DNA of 64,000 bases from Salticus scenicus (Eukaryota; Arthropoda; Arachnida; Araneae; Salticidae): contig OZ005660.1 of the NCBI GenBank assembly GCA_963930645.1, positions 203,574,927-203,638,926 of the forward strand, read 5' to 3'. A model generated the notes under the pieces. The model ran no database searches. It was given only the letters and a program-made list of their open reading frames with translations, and was not told where the DNA came from. Shown here piece after piece: positions 45,563 through 55,274 of the stretch (its first letter is position 1; every line of letters starts with the position of its first letter). The translations under genes were made by a program, and so were the position numbers.

Positions 45563-46018
45563 CTATATTGTTGGAATATCGTTCATACAATCGGCATTAA
45601 AGTTATTCAAAAAATTTAGCAAGTCTAGATTTTCATCGTTAAAGTTATCTGTCACTAACTCATTTTCCTTCGCACTAAAATCATTCGAATTCATATTATT
45701 GTTGTTAGCAGAAAAATCATTCAAGCATTTGGGATTAAAGTTATTCAAAAAATTTAACAAGTTCAGACTTTCATTGACATAGTTTACTAGAGGTAAATCA
45801 GTTTGTATCAGGTTAAAATTATTTAAGTCGTTATTTTCAACTTTGGTAGATAAGTCATCAACATTATTTTCACTTGTATATTCCACATTCGAATTGTTGA
45901 AAAATGTTTTGAAATCTAAGTCTATATTTTCATTCTGAAAGTTGTTGGAAGGCAAGTCAAAAACATCATTTATACATTCAGTGTGAAAATTATCCAAAAA
46001 ATTCTCTATTTCTTTCAT
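45563..46018 (-). CDS. Arm ORF B's partner: ORF A, right (mirror) copy, 151 residues
   Basis: Identical in protein sequence to the frame at 34660-35115 and placed symmetrically (34660 + 46018 = 80678). The two ORF A copies are convergent toward the loop, as expected for an inverted duplication. The AATAAA downstream is mirrored at 45514-45519. Confidence 0.6.
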   Translation of the reverse strand: MKEIENFLDNFHTECINDVFDLPSNNFQNENIDLDFKTFFNNSNVEYTSENNVDDLSTKVENNDLNNFNLIQTDLPLVNYVNESLNLLNFLNNFNPKCLNDFSANNNNMNSNDFSAKENELVTDNFNDENLDLLNFLNNFNADCMNDIPTI

Positions 46019-46105
46019 AATATATTCACATCAACATCCTTCATTCTCAAGTTCATATTTTTTTTATTTATTTCTTATTTATTTCTCAATTTTAAATTTT
46101 TATTT

Positions 46106-46137
<32 letters not shown>

Positions 46138-46473
46138 TTTTAAATTTTTTAAATTTTAAATTTTTTAATTTTTTTTTAAATTTTTATAATTCATTACTCA
46201 TAAACAATAGCCTTCACACAACCCCACAAAAATTCTCTTTTTAAAACCATCATCATCTTTTACAAAAATCACTAATTAATTTTTTTAATTAAATTTCCTC
46301 ATTAACACCCTCGTCACGTTTCACGATTAAGTTAGAGGATGTCTCAAGGTCAATACCAACTCATCTAGCCCCTCAGGGGATTGTGTGGCACCCGCACGGC
46401 TCCGTTCGCTCCGCCGGTGCACCCGTGCAACCCCCGCATGGCCTAGAACTCTCCTTTCTTCCCTACTAAAATC

Positions 46474-46605
46474 CTTGAGGAATAAATTTGTTATGATGTT
46501 AATATGTTGTGCAGTTAAAAAGAGTCATATTTTTATAATTTTGTTAATTTCTCCAAAATTTTGAATTTTTATTTTCTTTTTTGTAAGTGAACAAAGAAAA
46601 ACTAG
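46474..46605. mobile_element. Continuation of hAT-like MITE copy 2
   Basis: Resumes the element cut at 34214: TTTTGTTAATTTCTCCAAAA, TTTTGAATTTTTATTTTC and TTTTGTAAGTGAACAAAG match copy 1 (33222-33285). It ends where a HINE-like element begins (ACTAGTATGTTGTGG). Confidence 0.5.
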
Positions 46606-46760
46606 TATGTTGTGGCCACCACAAGACTTTCTTCTATATTTTCCTATACAAATTCACTCAGTAATAATATTAAAATAATAATAATAATAATAATAAATTC
46701 GTTGGTTCATGGAAACTCTATTAACTTGATATTAAACATTATATAGATTGACATAAAATT
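46606..46760 (-). mobile_element. HINE/Helentron-like repeat, 3' end only, minus orientation
   Basis: On the minus strand it ends ATATAGAAGAAAGTCTTGTG then GTGGCCACAACATACTAG followed by T. The inner part has a (TAA)n tract. The rest of the element is not evident. Confidence 0.5.
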
Positions 46761-47475
46761 TTACTTTCCCCCCCCCCCCCCACATATCTTATTTTTCATG
46801 AAAAATATTTTGTTTTTCTTAAAAAGAACCCAAAAAATTCAAACCTAGATTGACCCCTGATGTATAAAATTTGGTCGTCGCCCTTTTACTATATGTTTTC
46901 TAATAACACATCTTTGTTGTTATTGAATTGAAATCAACGCGATGTATCTCTGAACTCGCAAAAACATCATAAGAAACGTGCCATACTACATAATTTAGGC
47001 TTAAATTACTGTTATTCTGCATGGAATTCGATAACAATATTACGTCTTTACCTGCTTCACGTACAGTTACCAATCCAACTATTCTACACTACAAATAAAG
47101 GATTTGAATGCATCATTAGGATATAAAATAACCGTTACAAGAAAAGAAAAAGCACAACAAGTTTTGCAACTTCTATAGATCTCAGAAAAAATGAAATGAT
47201 TATGGTTATTTTGGCCTTTATTTGCAGGTTTGAACAATTCGGAACTAAAGTGGCTATTACGCCAAGTTTGCGATACATTTGCTGTGATAAGGAGTATTTT
47301 ATGGAAAATGCAGTTCAAAGTACCTGGTATTTATTCGAAAAGAATGCAAATCTAAGGACCTCGATGCCTTATAAACCTTTGTCTGTTTTGAAGTTCTTCT
47401 AAAAATAAATTCAATAAGAGTTGTAAATTATAAGGTAAATAGTAAGAAAGAAAAAAACATAATAGAACTTGTAAA
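46760..47475. other. AT-rich stretch, no supported gene
   Basis: A C-run lies at 46770-46781. A 68-codon open frame at 47196-47402 has no recognisable feature. Confidence 0.25.
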
Positions 47476-47478
47476 ACT

Positions 47479-47543
47479 AATATGTTGTGGCCACCACAAG
47501 ACTTCTATATTTTTCTATACAAATTCACTCAGTAACAATATTT

Positions 47544-47575
<32 letters not shown>

Positions 47576-48205
47576 ATTACGATTTTTTTTCGTTAAAAGT
47601 AAAAAAAAAAATCGATAACTTTGTTTTAAATTATCACAGATTTATAGTTCAACCATTTGTTTTAAAGGTATTGACGAGACCTTTCGAAAGATACCCATCT
47701 TGGAAATTTACTCCCCTCGGGGGGGGGGGGGACTTCCCCCCCAAGGGGGTTGGCGAGGCTTCTACACATACAAAAAAATTTTCCCTGTTGACTATCTCTA
47801 TCATAAATAACTCTTGTAAATTCCATAATGATTACTAAAAAATAATTCTCTTTATGCACATTTATACAAAATTTTGTCCTATATCACCATGTTAAAAATT
47901 TAGAAAAAGCGGGATGGCAACGCAACCTGTAAGACAATTTTTACCAAAAGCCGATAGGCACTAATCTATGTCAATGTGCAACTACATGCCAATTTGTATG
48001 AAATTCGGGCAGTAGTTCCTAAGATACAGTTGCCACAAAATTTTGTCTCTCTCTCTCACACACACACACAGACAGACAGACATTTTCTAAAAATGGTCAA
48101 ATCGTGTTCTACAACTCTCAAAATGTGTAAATCCATCAAAAACTCAAGGTCGAAAATTTTTACGAATCCAATACTTTCTTCTATTGAATATAGAAGAAAG
48201 TAAAA
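47479..48205 (-). mobile_element. HINE/Helentron-like repeat, near-complete minus-strand copy
   Basis: On the minus strand it starts TACTTTCTTCTATATTCAAT (hairpin with ATAGAAGAAAGTA), continues through TTTTTGATGGATTTACACAT, TGTCTGTCTGTCTGTGTG, ACAAAATTTTGTGGCAACTG, TAACATGGTGATATAGGAC, the C/G-run region (47720-47750) and AACAAATGGTTGAAC, and ends ATATAGAAGTCTTGTGGTGG then CCACAACATATTAG followed by TTTT. About 730 bp. Confidence 0.6.
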
Positions 48206-48411
48206 ATTATTTTTAGTATATTTCAGTAGTACACTTGTGCCTTTTATACAGTTCTATTTAAATGTGAATTATTTAGGGATGCACAGAATATTTAGTACCT
48301 ATTCGGTATTCAGCCATAATACCGAATATTCGGTTTGGCCGAATCTAAAACTCTTCGGCTAGACGAATATCATATTATTCGGCTACTTTAACATAAAAAC
48401 TCATTTGTTTT

Positions 48412-50284
48412 TACTTTCTTCTATATGTAATATAGAGAAAGTATTGGATTCGCGAAAATTTTCGAAGTCCACTTTTTGATGGATTTACATGTTTTGGGAT
48501 ATGGAGAACACGAATTAATAGTTTTTAAAAAATGTCTGTCTGTCTGTCTGTCTGTCTGTATCATTTTTTTGTGGACGCTGTATCTCACGAACCAATGAAT
48601 GAAATTTAACCAAACTTGGTATTTAGTTGCACCCTGACATAAACTGGTGCTGATTAGATTTTGGGATCAATCGCTCAATAGGTGGCGTTGTGATCGCATT
48701 TTATGCAAATTTTTAACATGGCAACATAGGACAAAATTCCGTATAAATGGGCATAAAGAGAGTTATTTTACACTTGTGATTGTAATATTAATATGAATTA
48801 TTGATAATAGTAGTAGTTAGCTAGGGAAAAAATTTTGTGCATGGGGGGAAAATCCCCCCCCGGGGAAGTAAATTTTCAAGATGGGTATCTTTCGAAAAGT
48901 CTCGTTGATAATAGTAATAGTTAACTTGGAAAAAATTTTTGTGCATGTGGGGGCATCGGTTGCCCCCCCACCGGGGGGGGGAGTTCCCACCCGGGGGGGC
49001 AAAGTTTCAAGATGGGTATCTTTCGAAAGATCTCGTCAATACCTTTAAAACGAATGGTTGAACGATAAATCTGTGATAATTTAAACCAAAGTTATCGATT
49101 TTTTTAACTTTTAACAAAAAAAAAACAGAAAAATATCGCAATTTTTTTTTTTTTTTTTTTTTTTTAACGAAATTTAACCAAACTTGGTATTTAGTTGGTC
49201 CCCGACATAAACTGGTGCTGATTATGTTTGGGGATCAATAGCTCAACAGGTGGCGCTGTGATAGCATTTTATCTAAATTTTTAACATGGCAGCATAGGAC
49301 AAAAATTCGTATAAATGTGCATAATTAGAGTTGTTTTAAACTTGTGATTGTAAAATTAGTATGAATTATTGATAATAGTAGTATGTAACTAGGAAAAAAA
49401 TTTTTTGCATGGGGGGGCATCGCTTCCCCCCCCCTAGGAGGGAAATACCCCCCCAGGGGGGGTAATTTTTCACATTGGGTATCTTTCGAAAGATCAGGTT
49501 GATAATAGTAGTAGTTAACTAGGAAAAAATTTTTGTGCATGTGGGGGCATCGGTTGCCCCCCCACCGGGGGGGGGGAAGTTACCACCCGGGGGGGCAAAG
49601 TTTCAAGATGGGTATCTTTCGAAAGATCTCGTCAATACCTTTAAAACGAATGGTTGAACGATAAATCTGTGATAATTTAAACCAAAGTTATCGATTTTTT
49701 TAACTTTTAAGAAAAAAAAACAGAAAAATATCGCATTTTTTTTTTTTTAACGAAATTTAACCAAACTTGGTATTTAGTTGGTCCCCGACATAAACTGGTG
49801 CTGATTATGTTTGGGGATCAATAGCTCAACAGGTGGCGCTGTGATAGCATTTTATCTAAATTTTTAACATGGCAGCATAGGACAAAAATTCGTATAAATG
49901 TGCATAATTAGAGTTGTTTTAAACTTGTGATTGTAAAATTAATATGAATTATTGATAATAGTAGTATGTAACTAGGAAAAAAAATTTCTGCATGGGGGGG
50001 GCATCGCTTCCCCCCCTGGGGGGGGAAGTACCCCCCCGGGGGGATAAATTTTCAAGATGGGTATCTTTCGAAAGGTCTCGTCAATACCTTTAAAACGAAT
50101 GGTTGAACTATAAATCTGTGATAATTTAAAACAAAGTTATCGATTTTTTTTCACTTTTAACAAAAAAAAAAAAAAAAAAAAAAAAGTACTTTTTTTTTTT
50201 TTTTTTTTTTTTTTAATATTGTTACTGATTGAATGTGTATAGGTAAATATAGAAGAAAGTCTTGTGGTGGCCACAACATACTAG
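48412..50284 (+). mobile_element. HINE/Helentron-like repeat, most complete copy, with internal tandem array
   Basis: The 5' end TACTTTCTTCTATATGTAAT forms a hairpin with ATATAGAGAAAGTA. The inverted word ATATAGAAGAAAGTC recurs inside the 3' end, upstream of the hairpin TTGTGG-TGG-CCACAA and the terminus CATACTAG followed by T. 5' terminal plus 3' internal sub-TIRs, a central tandem array, a 3' hairpin and T-tract insertion are the features described for Helentron-associated elements (HINEs/DINE-1). TTTGTTTT flanks both sides (48404-48411, 50285-50292), which Helitron-type insertion would not make, so a hAT-like origin stays possible. No Rep/helicase frame is present. Confidence 0.55.
48800..50110. 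repeat. Tandem array of GC-run units inside the HINE-like element
   Basis: Units contain GATAATAGTAGTA.TTAACTAG, GAAAAAATTTTTGTGCATG, GGGGGCATCG, C-runs and G-runs such as CCCCCCCACCGGGGGGGG, and TCAAGATGGGTATCTTTCGA. They recur at about 48810, 48900, 49370, 49500 and 49970. Two long units (about 49155-49680 and 49750-50110) also repeat the AACTTGGTATTTAGTTGGTC to AACATGGCAGCATAGGAC part, showing a higher-order duplication of about 580 bp. Confidence 0.65.
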
Positions 50285-50416
50285 TTTGTTTTAAATTTTT
50301 AATCATTTGAAAAATTTCTATTTTTAATTATCCTTAAATTAAATTTTTTCACAGTAATTAAGAAATAGATTACATTTAAATGAAAACAATTCTTTTATCT
50401 AGTTTGAAGTAACATT

Positions 50417-50454
<38 letters not shown>

Positions 50455-51043
50455 TTGCATTAATCTTAACAATTAATAACATCTAACAAAAGTTGTCTTT
50501 ATCAATAACAGTATAACGATGTATGTTTCTAAAGTTGAGTTAAAAAAAGAGCGTACATAATTCGCATGATGATGCCATCTAGGAAACTTCAAGAGATCAA
50601 ACAAAGATCACATCCACATCTGGCAATAGAAATGACACTTTTATAAAATAACAATTTTGAGTTTGTCATTGAAAAATGCATGTGAAGAGACCCAACATGC
50701 GCAAAAAGCATCACATCTCTATCCCACAATTTTTATGCATATGAGAATGAGAGGCATTTGCATCAGTTTTATTATAGATTGGCCAATACGTTGTTACTTT
50801 TAAATTGATTTTTCTCAAATGCTGCATTTCTGGGTTGCTTTTTTTTTTTTTAATTAATTAATTTTTTTTTTTTTTTTTTTTTTTTGAGTGAGTGCAATTG
50901 TTATTTAAGAAATTTTATGTGTAAGAAGCCTAACAGTTAATATTCTTTGACTGTGAATTCAGCATTACACCAATTCTTATCTTATGTATAGTAATATTTC
51001 CTAACATATTTCTACATTTATATAAATCACTGTTTCTGAATAG

Positions 51044-51047
<4 letters not shown>

Positions 51048-51086
<39 letters not shown>
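51048..51086. repeat. (TA)n microsatellite
   Basis: Uninterrupted TATATA tract next to the left end of the nested hAT-like element. Similar tracts occur at 50420-50452 and 54542-54581. Confidence 0.85.
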
Positions 51087-51089
<3 letters not shown>

Positions 51090-51814
51090 CAGACATGCCA
51101 AGTCTTCTGCTTTTGGCAGGAGTCTCCTGCTTTTTGCTTGTTTTTCTATGCTCCTGCTTTTACACTCATTTCTCCTGCTTTTTTGGTGCAATTTTTATCT
51201 GTCCCTTTTAGCATAATTTATGCTTAAAATTTGTGGGATTGGGTAAAAAAATTTGAAAGAAAATTGAAATTTATCTTGCCCTGCAATTTATCAAGTTCAG
51301 TTTGAATGTGAATTACTATACAATGCTTTGAAACTAATTTTTGCTAACAATAAATTTTTAACTTTCATTTTTGCATAATGAAAAATGTCTAATTATTATT
51401 TTTTATTTATTTATTTTTTTACTTAAAGAATTCAAATTTCATTAGAATATAGCTGATATTTTCATTTCTTTATTACCTTTTCTTTTACAAAGATAATTAA
51501 GATTCTTGTTGTTTTATATTAGGAGCAGAATAATCAAATCTGTCTATTTTGACTTAAATTTTAAACAACTGTATGCCTGAGGGTTTTTTTTTTTTTTATT
51601 CTTTGATGGTTTGTTTTACTGCAAGAAACATATATTATTCATTTAATTTTAATACTGATGCTTTGTAAATACCTCCTAAGCTTATAAAGCTTTACTTAAA
51701 ATGAAATTTGCATTATTTTACTCATTTTTCTCACAAACTTTCTTGTTGGAAAAAGTCTCGTGATTTCTGTTAAAAAATCTCCTGCTTTTTTGTCATTAGA
51801 AGTTGGCATCTCTG
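51090..51814. mobile_element. hAT-like element (CAGACATGCCAA), nested in the 3.7-kb hAT
   Basis: Left end CAGACATGCCAAGTCTTCTG, complement of right end CAGAGATGCCAACTTCTAAT. The flanks share ATAATT (51084-51089 and 51815-51820); the left flank is within a TA-repeat, so the full 8 bp may be obscured. Sub-terminal CTCCTGCTTTT words occur several times on the left and again near 51775. No gene. Confidence 0.6.
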
Positions 51815-51997
51815 ATAATTAAAAAAATAAAATATTAGTAAATGTAAATGGTATTACTGAAAAAGTTCACAAAAAATTAGCTGATTGAAACCTGAATATA
51901 AGAGTAAATCAGCCAGACGAATAGTTACTATTCGGGTTGGAGGATATTCGGTCGGTATTCGGCCAAAACTGCTATTCGGTGCATCCCTAGAATTATT

Positions 51998-53110
51998 TGT
52001 ACTCATTTGAGTATAAAAGGTGTATGGGGATCAATTTTTTTTTTTTTTTTACCTTAAGGCTCGTGTAATGAGATTGCCTGGACATGTGACCGCCAATAGC
52101 CAAAGCCCGTGTTATTTATTCCATAGGAGATTTTATTTATAGAATTATTCATTAGCTTTTTTTTTTTTTTTTTCCTTTTAATTACGTTTCCACATTCAAT
52201 ATTCACAACCTTTATTTGTTCTTGCTTTCCAAAAATTGAGTTCTTAAATTTTTAATATTTCATTTTGTAGTTAACGAAATGAGAAAATAAGTGCATGCAT
52301 TTTTCGCAATTGCTAGTTTCAAATGAAACATTCAGAAAAAAAAAAAAAAAAAAAAATCAATTTTTATAAAACAACAATAAATTGAAAAGTTGTGAATTTT
52401 CTTAATGTGAAAACAAGATTTAATATATATATATTAAATTATTTAATTCCTTTACAATACTCAGCAAATGAGAGAAAGATGAAAATACCAACAATGAATT
52501 TAATTAGATGTATTACGTATAAATTTATTGTCATATATATATATAGTACGTAATGGGTAATTCTATGAACAGGGGTCGATGCAGGTTTTAATTTTTTGGT
52601 AACTTTTTTGTGAAAAACAAAACATTTTCGTAAAATTTTATTTATTTTTGTGCGAAAAAAATATATATGAACCTTCCACTTTAAATCATTTTATTTAGAT
52701 GTTTTATCAAGCTAATAGTTTCATTGAGCCAATTAATTTAAAAGTAATACTGAAAACATGGAAACATTTTATCAAAGGAACATTTTTATAACGATCCCTG
52801 TACAAGAAAAACAAAATAAGGAATTTAGCTAATCATAGAAAGACCAATTTATGTTCTCTCTCGCTTACACACACGATTTTTTTTTTTTTTTTTTTTTTTT
52901 TTAATGTACTTCATTTCATCAGCAGTCCAATTAATGGTTGTCAAAATAATAATGCGTTCACATCACACACACACACACACACAAAAGCTTATTTTTTAAT
53001 GTGCAATTACATTCATTTTATAAGGTCTTGAAATAAGAATATGCAGGTGCATAACTAACTTGTAATTTGTAATCTTGATCTGGTATCGTCCATTTATTCT
53101 CGGGAATAGT
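51998..53110. other. AT-rich stretch, no gene
   Basis: Homopolymer runs at 52037-52050, 52159-52173, 52338-52357 and 52878-52902, and a (CA)n run at 52964-52983. A segment at 52420-52500 resembles 58725-58800 (ACTCAGCA, AGAAAGATGAA..ATACCAACA), an old shared repeat. Confidence 0.3.
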
Positions 53111-53294
53111 GATACACCCCGCGAAAAAAAGATACGTACAAAGAATTTTTTCTTTGATTTTTCATAAAATAACATTATCTAAATTGTGCTTATCATTTAT
53201 TATTGTCATAAAATAACACTATTCCCGGACTCATTTTTGTTTTAAGACTCATTTAGAAAAGTTTTAAGACTAAAATTTTTCTAATTTAAGACTA

Positions 53295-54540
53295 CACTCC
53301 TTCTCATATTTATAAGGACACTTTATATTTTGAAATAACTAATGTAAAAGTAATTGTGAACAAGATTATACTAAGTGCTCTTAATATATCTAGTATTCTA
53401 AAAACCAAAACTGCTATAATTTTTTTAATATGAAACAAAATTAATAAAAAATAATGCAAAATCTTTTTTTCTCCACGTTTTTAGATGTTCATAATTATAG
53501 GGACAATCCAGATTTTTTCGTTTTATTTAACTTACTAGCGGATAAATTATAGTTGACATGCGGATATGTTAACTACTGGGCTAGATTAATTCATAGATAA
53601 GCCTTCAATTTTTCTTGGACGGACATTATTGATAATTCCTCGAAAAAAAGAACGTTCCAGTAGTGAAGTATGATAAATGTGTTTTTTAAGTGGAAGGATA
53701 ATTTCAATCCGCCGAATTTCTAATGAAATTCGAAGGTCTAAAATTGCTGAAGGAAATGTGATCAAACGTTGAACTGCTGAGGCAAAATCAGAGTTGTTTT
53801 ACAGAGATCGAAGACTCATAATTCCTCTTACTGTTCTACTCATAATGACTGCTGCTGAATTTGCTCGTAATTTTTAACGAAAGGTTTGGGTCCACATTTA
53901 TGCATGTTTAAAATAATTAATAATATGTTAAAAGGAATAAAAAACTTGCAATAATCAATCAGCATTTAATGGGGGAAAGAACGTCTGTGTTAAAGTTAAA
54001 TAAAGACAATATTAAATGGTAAAATGTTGCATTTTCGGATGAAAAACATTTTATTCTTCATTAACCAAATGGTTTTAACAGTTACTGGCACGATCTGAAG
54101 ATAGCGAAAGACAGAGCAGATTTTTTAAAGGCAGATATGAATCGGGCATTTTAAAGGTGGATCTATGGTGCTCTGGGGAGCTCTTTCTACTGAAGGCAGA
54201 ATGAATTAAGTATTTTTTTTTTTTCTATTATTATGAACATCAAGAGAATATACGCAAATTTTAAACGTGGAATTCTCAGATTTTTGTTAGATTTTGGAGG
54301 GTAATAATATTTTTTTCAACAAGACTTACATTTTTGCTCCACTTCTAGAGCAATAGGAAATAGTTTGAAGAAAGAAACTTCTGTATTATTGCCTTTCCCG
54401 TGGCCTAAAAGTTGAAAAAAACTTAACTTATCATATTTGAAAAATGCATGCAAGTGAAAAGCAATTTAAAATAGTTTAAATGTATTCAGAATATCATCTA
54501 TGCTGTATGAAATGGTATTGAAACTGAATATTAAAAGAAA

Positions 54541-54583
<43 letters not shown>

Positions 54584-54870
54584 AGAGAGAATGTCTGACT
54601 GTTTAACCCTAAAAAACCCCATAAAATATTAATTTAAAGAATAACTGAAAAACATTACTAAAATTCGAGCTGTCCTTATAATTGTGAACACCTGAAAAAT
54701 CATCTTTTTACCATATTTAAAGTTTTTTAAGATAGAAAAACGATAAAACTTATTAAATATAGTCTATTAATTAAATTCAAATTAATTAAAAATATATTTG
54801 TTTAAATAAAAGTGTTCAGTGTTTAGTTAATATAGAAAAACGAGTGTCCTTATAATTATGAGAAGGAGTG
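53295..54870 (+). mobile_element. Tc1/mariner (Tc3-like) transposon, degenerate, inserted at the MITE centre
   Basis: Termini CACTCCTTCTCATATTTATA and the complement of ATAATTATGAGAAGGAGTG, followed by inner AAGGACAC/GTGTCCTT. TA on both sides. The interior holds a decayed transposase. A (TA)n tract interrupts it at 54542-54581. Confidence 0.75.
53600..54530 (+). pseudogene. Tc1/mariner (Tc3-like) transposase remnant
   Basis: Pieces of a DDE transposase can be read across several frames: VAFSDEKHFILH (54027-54062, first catalytic Asp region), then SYWHDL (about 54080-54097) which with FSDEK is typical of Tc3-like proteins, and a VLWG-like GALGS block near 54165. Downstream ORF fragments correspond to the QQDNA region (NIFFNKTYIFAPL at about 54308). 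Many stops and frameshifts; no function possible. Confidence 0.55.
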
Positions 54871-54872
54871 TA

Positions 54873-55092
54873 CATTCCGCGTCAAAAAGATAGGAACAAA
54901 GGGTTTTTTTTTTAAATTTTTCATAAAATAACATTATCTAAATTGTGCTGATCATTTATTATCATAACAAAATATTATATCAAAAACATATTAAATATTT
55001 AAATCATATTAAAATATTCATATTCAAAATAATCATATTCAAAAATTAAAAAAAAAAAACACCCTTTGTTCCTATCTTTTTGTCGCAGTGTG
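54873..55092. mobile_element. Second mariner-type MITE (CATTCCGCG), adjacent to the Tc1-like copy
   Basis: Termini CATTCCGCGTCAAAAAGATA and the complement of TATCTTTTTGTCGCAGTGTG, both like the outer MITE's ends. TA at 54871-54872 is shared with the Tc1-like copy and TA at 55093-55094 closes it. A relative of the outer MITE inserted next to the transposon. Confidence 0.6.
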
Positions 55093-55274
55093 TAGTCTTA
55101 AATTAGAAAAATTTTAGTCTTAAAACTTTTCTAAATGAGTCTTAAAACAAAAATGAGTCCGGGAATAGTGTTATTTAATGATAATAATAAATAATAAGCA
55201 CAATTTAGGTAATGTTATTTTATGAAAAATCAAAGAAAAAACCCTTTGTACCTATCTTTTTGACGCGGGGTGTA

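Larger units (their letters stand above)
34215..46467. mobile_element. Giant palindromic Maverick/Polinton-like foldback element with a nested hAT
   Basis: Ends are AGTAGGGAAGAAAGGAGAG and its exact complement, flanked by AAAATC. The left arm (34215-37161 plus 42400-42795) and the right arm (43123-46467) are inverted copies of about 3.34 kb. Positions pair at a constant sum of 80678 through the coding region, so essentially no indels separate them there. The outer 120 bp are GC-rich (GGGGGTTGCACGGGTGCACC and CGGCGGAGCGAACGG), unlike the AT-rich interior. The loop of about 330 bp has two copies of a 137-bp repeat. Each arm carries the same two frames. 5'-AG termini and a 6-bp TSD match Mavericks, whose usual polymerase, integrase, ATPase and capsid genes are all missing. 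Without the hAT the element is about 7.0 kb. Confidence 0.7.
48274..51989. mobile_element. hAT element (TAGGGATGCAC termini), 3.7 kb, with two nested elements
   Basis: Left end TAGGGATGCACAGAATATT, right end complement TAGGGATGCACCGAATAG, exact 8-bp TSD GAATTATT at 48266-48273 and 51990-51997. Subterminal repeats of ATTCGG words occur on both sides. No transposase frame. Inside are a HINE-like element (48412-50284) and a 725-bp hAT-like element (51090-51814), so the original element was probably near 1.1 kb. Confidence 0.8.
53115..55272. mobile_element. Palindromic mariner-type MITE (CACCCCGCG termini) split at its centre
   Basis: TA-flanked (53113-53114, 55273-55274). Termini CACCCCGCG and CGCGGGGTG. 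Arms of about 180 bp are exact or near-exact inverted copies (AACATTATCTAAATTGTGCT, AACACTATTCCCGGACTCAT, TTTAAGACTCATTTAGAAAA). Removing the inserts at 53295-55092 restores CTAATTTAAGAC-TA-GTCTTAAATTAG, a perfect palindrome centre. So the MITE was a nearly perfect hairpin and both inserts entered its central TA. Confidence 0.75.

Noticed and set aside
34215..46467. The palindrome could be a fold-back read or assembly artefact.
   Set aside because: One arm carries a hAT with an exact TSD, the arms differ near the loop, the loop has its own repeat, and the outer ends have matching 6-bp flanks; an artefact would give none of these.
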